Part shown: positions 56,474 through 64,000 of the stretch, piece by piece | Layout of the letters: each line of letters opens with the position of its first letter | Position numbering within the stretch: the stretch's first letter is position 1 | From: Phycisphaerae bacterium | GTDB lineage: Bacteria > Planctomycetota > Phycisphaerae > Tepidisphaerales > Tepidisphaeraceae | Direction: 5' to 3' | NCBI GenBank assembly: GCA_030448225.1 | Contig: JAUJNJ010000005.1 | Coordinates: forward strand, 30,319 to 94,318 | Length of the DNA stretch: 64,000 nt | Translations under genes and position numbers: made by a program | Notes under the pieces: generated by a model | Databases searched by the model: none | Told to the model about the DNA's origin: nothing | The model's input: only the letters and a program-made list of their open reading frames with translations

Positions 56474-58189
56474 TCAAACGTAATCGCGGCACTGGGCCAC
56501 CGCGCGGCGGATCGCCGCGGGGTAGGTCTCGATCCGCTCGCGCGGGCCCTTCACCGTCACCGCGCCGACCTGCCCGCCGCCGGCGGCGGGCAGGAGCATG
56601 TTGCCGACGCCGATGAAGCCGTCGTCGAAGCCGAAGTCGGCGAACGGGCAGACGAAGACCTTCGCGTCCTTCAGCACGCTCAGGCCGACCGTGCCGAACG
56701 TCTCGGCGGCGCGGTCGAGGTTGCGGCGGAGCGTCCAGACCTGCAGCGCGGGCGGCAGCAGCGCCATCGTGTCGGTCGCGACGCACGTCGGGCTGGCGCG
56801 GCGCCGCGTGTCGACCAGCAGGCGGGCCGCCTCGTGCGCGTAGGCGACCATCGCGGCGCGTCGGCTGAGCGCGCCGAAGAACTCGGCCGGGCGGATCGAC
56901 AGGAAGTTCATCGCCCGCGGGTGGTGGCCGCTGGCGGGGATGTCGACCGTGCTGGCGAACTTGCGGCCGGCGAACTCCGGCTGGTGCGCCAGGCACCAGA
57001 CCAGCAGCGTCGCCAGCGTGATCCCGCCGCCGGCCACCACGTCGTGGCGGTCGAGCAGGTCCTGCCGCAGGGCCAGCAGCGGCGCGAAGTCGACGAAGTC
57101 CTGCGTCTGCCACACCTCGCGCTGCGTTCCGGCGGGCGAGCAGGGGCGGGCGGCGACGTGCAGCGCGAACGACCGCGGGCTGGGGAACGTCACCGGCTCG
57201 CGCAGGCCCCAGCTCTGCTCGAGGCGGCCGAGCATCTCCTGCACCGGCGCGCCGTCGCCGGCGGCGTGGTGGACCTGGAGCCACAGGTCCGCCGACCGCC
57301 CGTCCGCCGAGAGGCGGGCGACGACGTTGATCGGCGACAGCGGCATCCCGCGGCACGCGGCCAGCGCCGGCGGCACGAACCGCGCCTCGGGCTCGGGCGG
57401 CATCGGCTCGAACGACACGAGGACCGCCCCGAGCAGCCGCCGCGTGAAGCGGCGATCGAGGCGGTGCTCCCCCTCGAACTGCCCCCGCGCCGCCGCCGCG
57501 TCCAGCCCGTCGCCCCCGTCGCCCTCGTTGTACGTGCGGATCACGCCGTCGATCGTCCGGCGGCGCAGGGCGGCGTCGTCCGGCGGCGGGTTGCCGCCCG
57601 CCGCGTCGAGGTGCGGCTCGAGCTCGGCGAGCGTGCCGGTCGCGTCGAAGCGGGCCAGCGCGAGGTCGATCGTGCTCTTGGCGACGGTGTGCGTGCAGGC
57701 CCCGCGGTGCCGCAGCGCCAGTTGCGCGACCGGCTCCCCGCGGAAGAACGTCGTCAGGCGCCCCAGGAGGTGGGCCCGCGCCGCCTCGGGCGAAACGGCG
57801 GCGTCGGCCGCGCGGGGGGCGTCCGCAGCGCCGGCATCGCGCACGGCGGCGGCGACTTCGGCGGGCGCCGCACCGGCGTCCGTCGTCGCGGTGACCCGTC
57901 GGGCCGACCCGACGGCAACATCGGCGGTGAAGTGCACAGCGGCGGCGGCGGCGGCGGCGGGAGGTAGGGCGTCGGACCAGAGGTCGACGCCGAACGCGCT
58001 GAGCGAGAACTTCGACGCCTCGTACCGCAGCCCGATCTCGGCCAGTCGCCGCCACCCCTCGGGCGCGCGGTGCAGGCCCCAGCGGGCGAGCGGGCGGGCG
58101 ACGGCCAGGACGCCCGCGACGGCGGCGTCGCCGAGCATGCGCAGCGGCGCGGGGGGCGGGGCGGACGATGCGGGGTGGTGGTTTTGCAT
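56474..58189 (-). CDS. Condensation/CAT-like acyltransferase
   Basis: This 571-residue soluble protein has LWLQVHHAAGDGAPVQEML, the HHxxxDG catalytic motif of the chloramphenicol-acetyltransferase/NRPS-condensation/WES superfamily, with the second His as general base. Downstream, FASTVDIPASGHHPRAMNFLS resembles the DFGWG-region latch of the fold. The N-terminal 170 residues (RPLARWGLHRAPEGWRRLAEIGLR, then an Ala-rich linker) are unassigned. Start: ATG opening MQNHHPASS. Lying in a surface-polysaccharide region, it may acylate a glycan or lipid. The substrate is unknown. Confidence 0.65.
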   Translation of the reverse strand: MQNHHPASSAPPPAPLRMLGDAAVAGVLAVARPLARWGLHRAPEGWRRLAEIGLRYEASKFSLSAFGVDLWSDALPPAAAAAAAVHFTADVAVGSARRVTATTDAGAAPAEVAAAVRDAGAADAPRAADAAVSPEAARAHLLGRLTTFFRGEPVAQLALRHRGACTHTVAKSTIDLALARFDATGTLAELEPHLDAAGGNPPPDDAALRRRTIDGVIRTYNEGDGGDGLDAAAARGQFEGEHRLDRRFTRRLLGAVLVSFEPMPPEPEARFVPPALAACRGMPLSPINVVARLSADGRSADLWLQVHHAAGDGAPVQEMLGRLEQSWGLREPVTFPSPRSFALHVAARPCSPAGTQREVWQTQDFVDFAPLLALRQDLLDRHDVVAGGGITLATLLVWCLAHQPEFAGRKFASTVDIPASGHHPRAMNFLSIRPAEFFGALSRRAAMVAYAHEAARLLVDTRRRASPTCVATDTMALLPPALQVWTLRRNLDRAAETFGTVGLSVLKDAKVFVCPFADFGFDDGFIGVGNMLLPAAGGGQVGAVTVKGPRERIETYPAAIRRAVAQCRDYV

Positions 58190-58930
58190 GTGGCGCGAAA
58201 ACGTCAACGCCAAGGGGCACCGGCCCCTCCGTTCGGTCCCCCCTCCGGCGCTCGCCCGCACGGCGCGGGAGAAGATGCACCCCGTCAAACGCTGCCGCGC
58301 TCGAATGACCTGCGACCCGCACTCGACGGCCGCGGGTAAGAGCCCGCTCGTCGTCGCGAATCACGGTCGCGCTCGCGGAAGACTCCCCGGCCTTCCGCCC
58401 CGATCACCACGTTGCGGTCACCGGACCCTGCTCGGGGCGCAACCGCTTCGTTCTCGCCCGCGTGCCGCGTCCCCGTTGCACGCGCGCGCCGCCCGACCCG
58501 CACGATACGCGTTCAGTACGCGCGGCGGTCGGGCCGCCGGTTCCACGCCTCGAAGAGTTGCACACTTTCCTCGCGCAGGCAACCTCCCGAAATTCGAATT
58601 CCGCTCCCGCCGAGGCGCTTCATCGCCTCGTTCGTGGCCACCTCAGGTGGCCACGCCAGTGATTCCTCAACGTGAGGGCTTCGAAACCTCAACCCGACGT
58701 CTTCATGCCTCGGGTAGAACTTCCCTGTCGCGCGCCGTTTCTCCCGTGGAATACTGCGTCGCCCCCATCGTCCCGGCCACGGCCGAGCTTGCATATTCCT
58801 TAACAAGGGCTAATTTACCGCACGACATACGTGTTCGGCGGCGGTCCGTGCGGGCTTTCGCGGGACGTCGCGGGCGCGCCGGCAGCGCGGCTCCGCCGGA
58901 CCAACCCTAGCCCGCTACAGGGAGGTAGCC
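58190..58930. other. Intergenic (0.74 kb)
   Basis: This spacer lies between the divergent acyltransferase and TPR lipoprotein genes. Apart from the palindrome at 58634-58654 I see no gene or RNA; open frames here have shadow-like composition. Confidence 0.45.
58634..58654. repeat. Short REP-like palindrome
   Basis: GTGGCCACCT and AGGTGGCCAC form a perfect 10-bp stem around a single C. No T-tract follows. It resembles the palindrome at 8032. Confidence 0.65.
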
Positions 58931-59982
58931 TTGACTCATCGAATCGGAAACACCCTCCGCGGCACCTGCGCCGCCGTCCTGCTCGCCGGGCTGTCGCTCG
59001 GGATGTCCGGCGGCTGCGCCGACGTCATCACCTACGCCAAGGACGCCCGACGCGACGGCCTGAGCAACATGCGGGAGGGGAACTATGTCGACGCCGCCGG
59101 CTCGTTCCGCAATGCGGTCCGGCAGGACCCGCGGGACTACAAGTCGTACTACTACCTCGGGCAGTGCTACGACCGGATGGCGTCGACGCACCAGGCGATC
59201 GGGTCGTACCGCAGCGGGCTGGACGTGATGAACGTCACGCTCGAGGGGAAGGCGAGGACAAGCCGTTCCGCCTCCAGATGATCGACGGGCTCGCCGCCTC
59301 GCTCGCCAAGGCCGGCGACCTGACGTTCGACGGCGAGTCGGAGCGCGTCGGGCAAGAGCAAGCCGGCCGAGGTGAAGCTGATCGCCGCCAAGACGTACCG
59401 GCACCTCGGCGACGCCGACACCGCCCTGTCGCACTACCAGCAGGCGTCGCAGCTCGACCCGAACGACTTCAACATCTTCAAGGACTTCGGGCTCTACCTC
59501 GAGCAGCTCGGCCAGCGGTCGCAGGCCACGCCGGTGCTGCGGCGGGCGTACGCGATGAACAGCCGCGACGCCGAGGTGGCCGACGCGCTGCGGCGGCTGG
59601 ACGTCGTGCCCGGCCCGAGCCTCAAGGACCGCGAGGACCTGGAAGAAGCCCCTGGTCCCGCGGCCCGCTGCCGGAGTTCGAGCCGTCGAAGATCGGCGCG
59701 CCCTCATGCCCGGCGGCGGCCGCCGCCGCACCGACGCCGCCCAGCCCGCGGCCGCGACGATCTCGCCCGCGCCGATCGCGCCCGCGCCGCAGGAGCCGAT
59801 CCCGCAGCCGATCCAGCCCGTCGCCCCGTACGACCCCGCCGCACTGCCGGTGACGCCGACCGACCCGGCCGCCCCCGCCGCGCCGGCCGACCAGACCGCC
59901 GCGTCGCCCGCCGACGTCGCCCCGACGGCGCCGGCCGACCTCGCCCGTCCCGCCGGCCGACCCGACGGCGCGCCGCGACTAA
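58931..59982 (+). CDS. TPR lipoprotein, frameshifted
   Basis: A lipoprotein signal (VLLAGLSLGMSGGC) precedes TPR units: GLSNMREGNYVDAAGSFRNA, DYKSYYYLGQCYDRMASTHQ, then in other frames KTYRHLGDADTALSHYQQAS and FGLYLEQLGQRSQATPVLRR. A Pro/Ala-rich tail (PIPQPIQPVAPYDP) follows. Frame changes lie near 59250, 59350 and 59690. The end is set at a TAA at 59980-59982 that needs one further shift; without it the frame would run through the terminator. Start: TTG preceded by GGGAGG. Probably a scaffold in the cell envelope. Confidence 0.65.
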
Positions 59983-60011
59983 GGCCGATCGCGGAACCCG
60001 ACTTCGACAAC

Positions 60012-60054
60012 GCGAAACGGGAGGCGGACCATTCCGCCTCCCGTTTCGCTTTTT
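60012..60054 (+). terminator. Intrinsic terminator
   Basis: A perfect 17-bp stem (GCGAAACGGGAGGCGGA with its complement) closes a CCAT loop and is followed by TTTTT. It lies 30 bp after the inferred stop of the TPR lipoprotein gene and is the cleanest terminator in the window. Confidence 0.92.
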
Positions 60055-60228
60055 ACGATTTCGATCGTACGGCTTGTCGCGAAGCACTGCGATCAAATTC
60101 GAATGAATCGGTAACGGATCCGCGTGCTTGTGAATCGCGATCGGTCGTGTCTGACTGCCCGCCAAACCTCGCGGTTTCGCGGCGCCCGTGGGCTGCCGCT
60201 CGCACCTTTTTCTCGCACCCCACCCGCG

Positions 60229-60904
60229 CTACTTCACGCTGACCGTCGGCGTCTGCGGGCCGGGGCCCGGGGGGAGGTTCTGCGGGGCGAGGCTGACGTA
60301 CGGCGTCGTCGGCTCCTGCGTCGGCGGGACGTACGCCGCGCGGGGTCGCCGGTCACGGGCAGGCTCTTGATGTACGCGAACACCGCGCGCAGGTCCCGGT
60401 CGCTCATCGCGTGGACCGAGGGCCAGGGCATCGGCGGCTTGTCGCGGCGGGCGCGGAGGATCGTCACCCAGTCGTCGGCGGCCATGTCCTTCGCCGACAG
60501 CCGCAGGTTCGGCGGGTAGGTCGTGCCCCACGGCCCGCGGAAGCCGACCGGGCTACCGAGCAGCCACCGCGATTCCGGCACCACGCCGTTCGCCCGCGCG
60601 AAGCCGGGCGTGTGGCAGTCGTTGCACCCGCCGACCTCCACGAGGTACCGCCCGGCCACCGCCGGCGACGCCGCCTGCACGTACGGCATCGGCGGATCGG
60701 CGGCCGCCGCGCGCTCGTCACCGGCGGCCACGCTCGCGGCCGAGCGGGTGGCGGTCGCCTCGCCCGCGTTCGAACACGCCGCCCCGAGCAGCCGCCGCGG
60801 CCGCCAAGCGCCGCCACGCCGACGATCATCCGGGCCGTGCGGCCGGTTCCCTCGTTCGCCCCGCCCGAGACGTCGGGCGTCGACTCGTCCGCATGCGCGT
60901 TCAT
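60229..60904 (-). CDS. Cytochrome c family protein, frameshifted
   Basis: The mature domain is a single-haem cytochrome c: AGRYLVEVGGCNDCHTPGFA (CxxCH haem attachment) and, 80 residues on, MPWPSVHAMSDRDLRAVFAYIKSLP, which supplies the distal methionine region. The N-terminal part (MNAHADESTPDVSGGANEG, then a hydrophobic stretch IVGVAALGG) is in another frame, and the C-terminal PPTQEPTTPYVSLAPQNLPP in a third; shifts lie near 60760 and 60345. GGAGGAA precedes the ATG. It is probably a periplasmic electron carrier, similar to those fused to or accompanying oxidases. Confidence 0.8.
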
Positions 60905-61417
60905 CGCCGTTCCTCCGCTGATCAAAGTCTTGCTGATCGTTTCCAACCGCTATCCAACGCGGGCGGGGCGAAAGGCCCTCATCCCCCCACGAGAAGCCGC
61001 GGGGTGGGGGAGCGGGGATCGTCGGGGAACGAAAAGCGGAAGCGCGGGAAGGGTGAGTCGGACGCGCGCGGTGGAGGTGGGGGGACCGACGGGCCGCTCG
61101 CGGCTTAGGCCGCAGCTTGCTGTTCCTCGAAGCGCGCCCGCGCCTGCCATCCTGAGCGCACAGCGAAGGATCTCCCGCAGGTCTTGCGGCCCGCGTCGGA
61201 TCCTTCGCTGCACTCGGGACGACGTGCGCCTCAGGCGATGCTGCGCAGTGGTTTTAAACGATCAGCGATTTCCTGCGCACGGCGGATGCGCAAAGCCGCG
61301 AGCGGCAGTAGGATCAACAATATGGCATTGGTCGAGAATGCAATCGGTCGCCCGCTCGGCGCGTCGGTACGTTCTCGGGAATGAGTCCGATCGCGTGACG
61401 CACGTGCTCGCTCCGCG
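60905..61417. other. Intergenic with one palindromic repeat
   Basis: This 513-bp spacer holds the palindrome at 61148-61223. No gene or RNA is recognised in the rest. Confidence 0.45.
61148..61223. repeat. Palindromic repeat (CATCCTGAGCGCACAGCGAAGG type)
   Basis: Left arm CATCCTGAGCGCACAGCGAA... (61148-61172) and right arm GGATCCTTCGCTGCACTCGG... (61198-61223) are imperfect inverted copies. It is the well-known style of GTCATCCTGAGCG-type intergenic palindromes and shares its ends with the 38.2/56.2-kb elements. Confidence 0.75.
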
Positions 61418-62085
61418 TCACTCGTTGAAGTCGATTCCCGCCATGCGGAGTTCGGCGTCGACGTGGTCGGGGTTCAGGTCCAGCGCCTTCTGGAACTCGC
61501 GGCCTTGCTGCGCCGCTTGCCCTGGCTCTCAAGGACCACCGCCATGTTGTAGTGGGCGTCGGCCGGGGACATCGCGGCGCGGAGGTGGAGCAACGCCTCG
61601 TTCGTGCGGCCGTGGCGGGCGAGCATCAGGCCGTAGTTCGTGCGGACGCGCTTGTTGCCCGGGTCGGCCTGCACGCCGCGGAGGTAGGCGGCCTCGGCGG
61701 GGTCGGCGTGGCCGGCGAGGTCGTAGCAGTAGCCGAGGTCGTTGTACGCGTCGCTCGACCCGTGGGCGGCCTGGACGTACCGCTTCCAGTAGGCAGCGCG
61801 TCGGCGTACTGCCCGGCCTCGGTCTCAATCGTGGCGAGGCGGCGCAGCGCCGCGCCCTGGTGGTACGCGTCGCCGTCGACAAGTGCGGCGGTACAGGCCG
61901 CTGGCCCGCCGCGGGTCGCCGGCGGCCTCGGCGTGCAGGCCGTCGACGAACGCCGCCTCGGCCCGGCCCGAAGCGGTTCCCCGGCCGGCCGCCGCCCCAC
62001 GGCCGGAGCCGCAGCCGCCCGCGCCGAACGTCGCGAGGCCGGCGATCAGGATCGTGAGGAAGATCGGGTTCCGCTCGTGTCGCAT
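61418..62085 (-). CDS. TPR lipoprotein, frameshifted
   Basis: A lipoprotein signal (PIFLTILIAGLATFGAGGC) precedes TPR units read in three frames: AYHQGAALRRLATIETEAGQYADAL, NDLGYCYDLAGHADPAEAAYL, NYGLMLARHGRTNEALLHLRAA, and REFQKALDLNPDHVDAELRM at the end. Frame changes lie near 61885, 61795, 61690 and 61510. AAGGAG precedes the ATG. It is similar in design to the lipoprotein at 58931 but not clearly its paralogue. Confidence 0.7.
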
Positions 62086-62527
62086 CGTGGGTGTCTCCTT
62101 AGAGGACGGCTCGGTCTGTCGAACGCGCTCGGCGTTGTGTCGAAGCCCGCGGGTGCGTCCTGAACCGGCAAGCTTCCGCCCGCGGCGATCAGGTGCAAGT
62201 AAAGGTTCGCGACCCAGCAGACGTTCCCGGCGGACATCGCCCGACTCGCGTTTAGCAGGCGGGCTTACCCGCCGTTTCTGCGTACCAGGGTTAACGACCG
62301 CATCAGGGACAAACCTGCCGCACCGCCAAGCCCGGCGGCCGTACCGGGGGTATCGGGGCGACGCCGCCCCAAGAATTCGCCCGGTGATGAGATGGCGCCG
62401 CGGGCAACGAAATCGGACGTGGCGCCCGCGGCGGGCGGCGCGGCCGTTTGGCCCGGGCCGTCGCCGCCGCCGGCGGGGCCTGCCTCTTTCGCGGCTGGGT
62501 GGCCAGGACCTATAATCCGCACGACGC
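62086..62527. other. Divergent intergenic region with a shared 25-mer
   Basis: The stretch 62172-62196 (GCTTCCGCCCGCGGCGATCA...) matches 25371-25395 at 24 of 25 positions, where it is the right arm of a perfect palindrome; here the partner arm is missing. A small GC hairpin (GGCGGGCTTACCCGCC) lies near 62257. Nothing else is recognised. Confidence 0.55.
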
Positions 62528-62776
62528 ATGGCCAAGAAGACCTTCACGCCGCCCAAGACGTTCGAGGAAGCCCTTCAGGAACTCGAGCAGATCCTCGCCG
62601 ACATCGAGGCGGGCGACCTCGGCCTCGAGGAGAGCCTCTTGAAGTACGAGCGCGGCAACCTGCTCATCCAGCACTGCCGCGGCGTGCTCAACACCGCCGA
62701 GAAGCAGATCGAACTATTGTCAAAGGGGGCCGACGGCTCGATCAGCGCCGAGCCGCTCGTGCAGCAGGACGAGTAG
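62528..62776 (+). CDS. xseB: Exodeoxyribonuclease VII small subunit
   Basis: This 82-residue, mostly helical protein has the family motif FEEALQELEQILADIEAGDLGLEESLLKYE split over residues 12-41. XseB binds the large subunit XseA to form exonuclease VII, which degrades single-stranded DNA. The length is normal. No xseA gene is next to it in this window. Confidence 0.93.
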   Translation: MAKKTFTPPKTFEEALQELEQILADIEAGDLGLEESLLKYERGNLLIQHCRGVLNTAEKQIELLSKGADGSISAEPLVQQDE

Positions 62777-62994
62777 CGCCCGGGCATCAACGGGCGGGTC
62801 CGGGGGCCGTGCGGCAGATCCGATAACTCGGGCTCGCAGTTTCAGGCCAAACCGCTCACGCCCCCGCGTCGATACTGAGTGGGTGTCATGCGCTTCGCGG
62901 GCGGCCGGCGGAAACGGCCCGGCCCGCGGGGCGTCTCGGGCCCGGCCGCGTCGTCGCGGTCGCCCGTCGAGCGCCAACGAAGGAACCCGACCCG

Positions 62995-64000
62995 ATGCCC
63001 TGGCCCGCCATTCATCAGCGCCGGATCCCGGCCGCCGCCGTCCTGACGGCGGGGGTCGTGACGCTCGCCGCGATGGCGGCGTCGCTCGCGCCGGGCGTCA
63101 CCTTTGAGGCGCAACGCCGCCTGTCGCATGCCGCGCTGCTCGTGGTCGTGCTGACCGGGGCCGGGCTGGCGCTGCACTACCGCCAGTGGACGCTGGGCGT
63201 CCTCGACCGCTTCTTCGGCGCCGTCGCCCGGCCGCTCAACCTCGCGCTCTACCGGATCGTGCTGTTCGGCACGATCTTCCTCGACCTCGACCACGACGCC
63301 CGGCCGCGGGTGATCACGTTCTTCGCCGGGCTGCCCAAGGCATTGCAGGTCCCGCCGCCGGGGCTGGGGCCGATCCTCAAGTACCTGCCGATCAACGAGG
63401 CGCTGGCGACGTGGACGCTGCACGGGCTGACGACGTTCAGCTTCCTGGCGATGATCGGGCTGTGCACGCGGGTGTCGGCGGTGCTGGCGGTCGCGTGCGG
63501 GCTCTACGCGCTAGGGATCCCGCAGTACTACGGGCAGGTCAACCACTACCACCACATGCTCTGGTTCGCCGCGATCCTCGCGGCCAGCCGCTGCGGCGAC
63601 GTGCTGAGCGTCGACGCCTACCTCGCCGCCCGCCGCAACGCCGCGGGCGGCGGCACGGTCGAGCCGCCGGGCGAGTCGCGCGCCTACGCGCTGCCGCTGC
63701 GGCTGGTGTGGCTGACGATCGGCGTGCTCTACTTCTTCCCCGGGTTCTGGAAGTTCTGGCACAGCGGGTTCGACTGGGCGTTCAGCGAGAACTTCAAGTA
63801 CCAGCTCCACCTCAAGTGGATGCAGCGCGACTGGGTCTCGCCGCTGCGGATCGACCACCTCCCGATCCTGTACATGCCCGCCGCCCTGGCGACGCTCGTG
63901 TGGGAGATGGGGTTCCTGCCGGCGATGTTCTTCCCGCGCCTGCGAATGCTCGGCGCGGTCGTGGGCGCGATGTTCCACGTCAGCACGCGAATCCTGATGC
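62995..64000 (+). CDS. HTTM-domain membrane protein, cut by the window end
   Basis: The frame opens MPWPAIHQRRIPAAAVLTAG after AAGGA and stays open to the last base (335 codons). Hydrophobic segments, NLALYRIVLFGTIFLDL, YYGQVNHYHHMLWFAAILA and VLYFFPGFWKFWHSGFDW mark the HTTM fold shared with vitamin-K-dependent gamma-carboxylase. Bacterial members are of unknown function. The C-terminal half lies beyond the window. Confidence 0.8.
   Translation, partial: MPWPAIHQRRIPAAAVLTAGVVTLAAMAASLAPGVTFEAQRRLSHAALLVVVLTGAGLALHYRQWTLGVLDRFFGAVARPLNLALYRIVLFGTIFLDLDHDARPRVITFFAGLPKALQVPPPGLGPILKYLPINEALATWTLHGLTTFSFLAMIGLCTRVSAVLAVACGLYALGIPQYYGQVNHYHHMLWFAAILAASRCGDVLSVDAYLAARRNAAGGGTVEPPGESRAYALPLRLVWLTIGVLYFFPGFWKFWHSGFDWAFSENFKYQLHLKWMQRDWVSPLRIDHLPILYMPAALATLVWEMGFLPAMFFPRLRMLGAVVGAMFHVSTRILM

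Overview
The window is very GC-rich bacterial chromosome (roughly 70% G+C by eye). Its content fits a planctomycete, most likely class Phycisphaerae (Tepidisphaerales-like): a full mreB-mreC-mreD-mrdA-rodA elongasome operon, double-length ABC-2 permeases, GC-rich secreted proteins of unknown function, very large glycosyltransferase fusions and many intergenic palindromes. The taxonomic call is inference from gene content. Many genes, including essential ones (aroC, mrdA), carry several frameshifts, which points to indel errors in the assembly more than to wholesale gene death. Broken genes are annotated here as single loci.

Layout. 0-10.5 kb: an orphan Phd-like antitoxin, an ABC-2 permease, a PilZ protein, two paralogous 163-residue unknowns, a secreted propeller-like protein, an NADPH:FMN reductase and a lower-GC PIN/ImmA toxin-antitoxin-like pair. 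10.8-22 kb: a bifunctional acyl-CoA ligase/GNAT, natB-natA, an ankyrin protein, a sigma-54 activator, aroC and a secreted twin-repeat protein. 22.7-30 kb: the elongasome operon, with a four-helix-bundle gene lodged between mreB and mreC. 30-33.5 kb: a lipoprotein, an L-arabinokinase-like GHMP kinase and an inositol-phosphatase-like enzyme. 34-58 kb: a surface-polysaccharide region with membrane glycosyltransferases, several GT2 enzymes, a GT9-GT2-methyltransferase giant, a Wzt/Wzm exporter whose two halves are separated, and an acyltransferase. 58-64 kb: TPR lipoproteins, a cytochrome c, xseB and a truncated HTTM membrane protein.

The most striking feature is between the genes. At least nine spacers hold inverted repeats whose arms are built from a 7-9 nt word repeated several times, with a different word at each locus. 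Two of them enclose exactly one small gene (four-helix bundle; ankyrin), and three sit in the spacers of the mre operon. A second family of GC-rich palindromes recurs at 38.2, 56.2 and 61.1 kb. Two almost identical sigma-54 promoter sequences precede the secreted twin-repeat gene and a small membrane-protein gene, and a sigma-54 activator is encoded in the same window.
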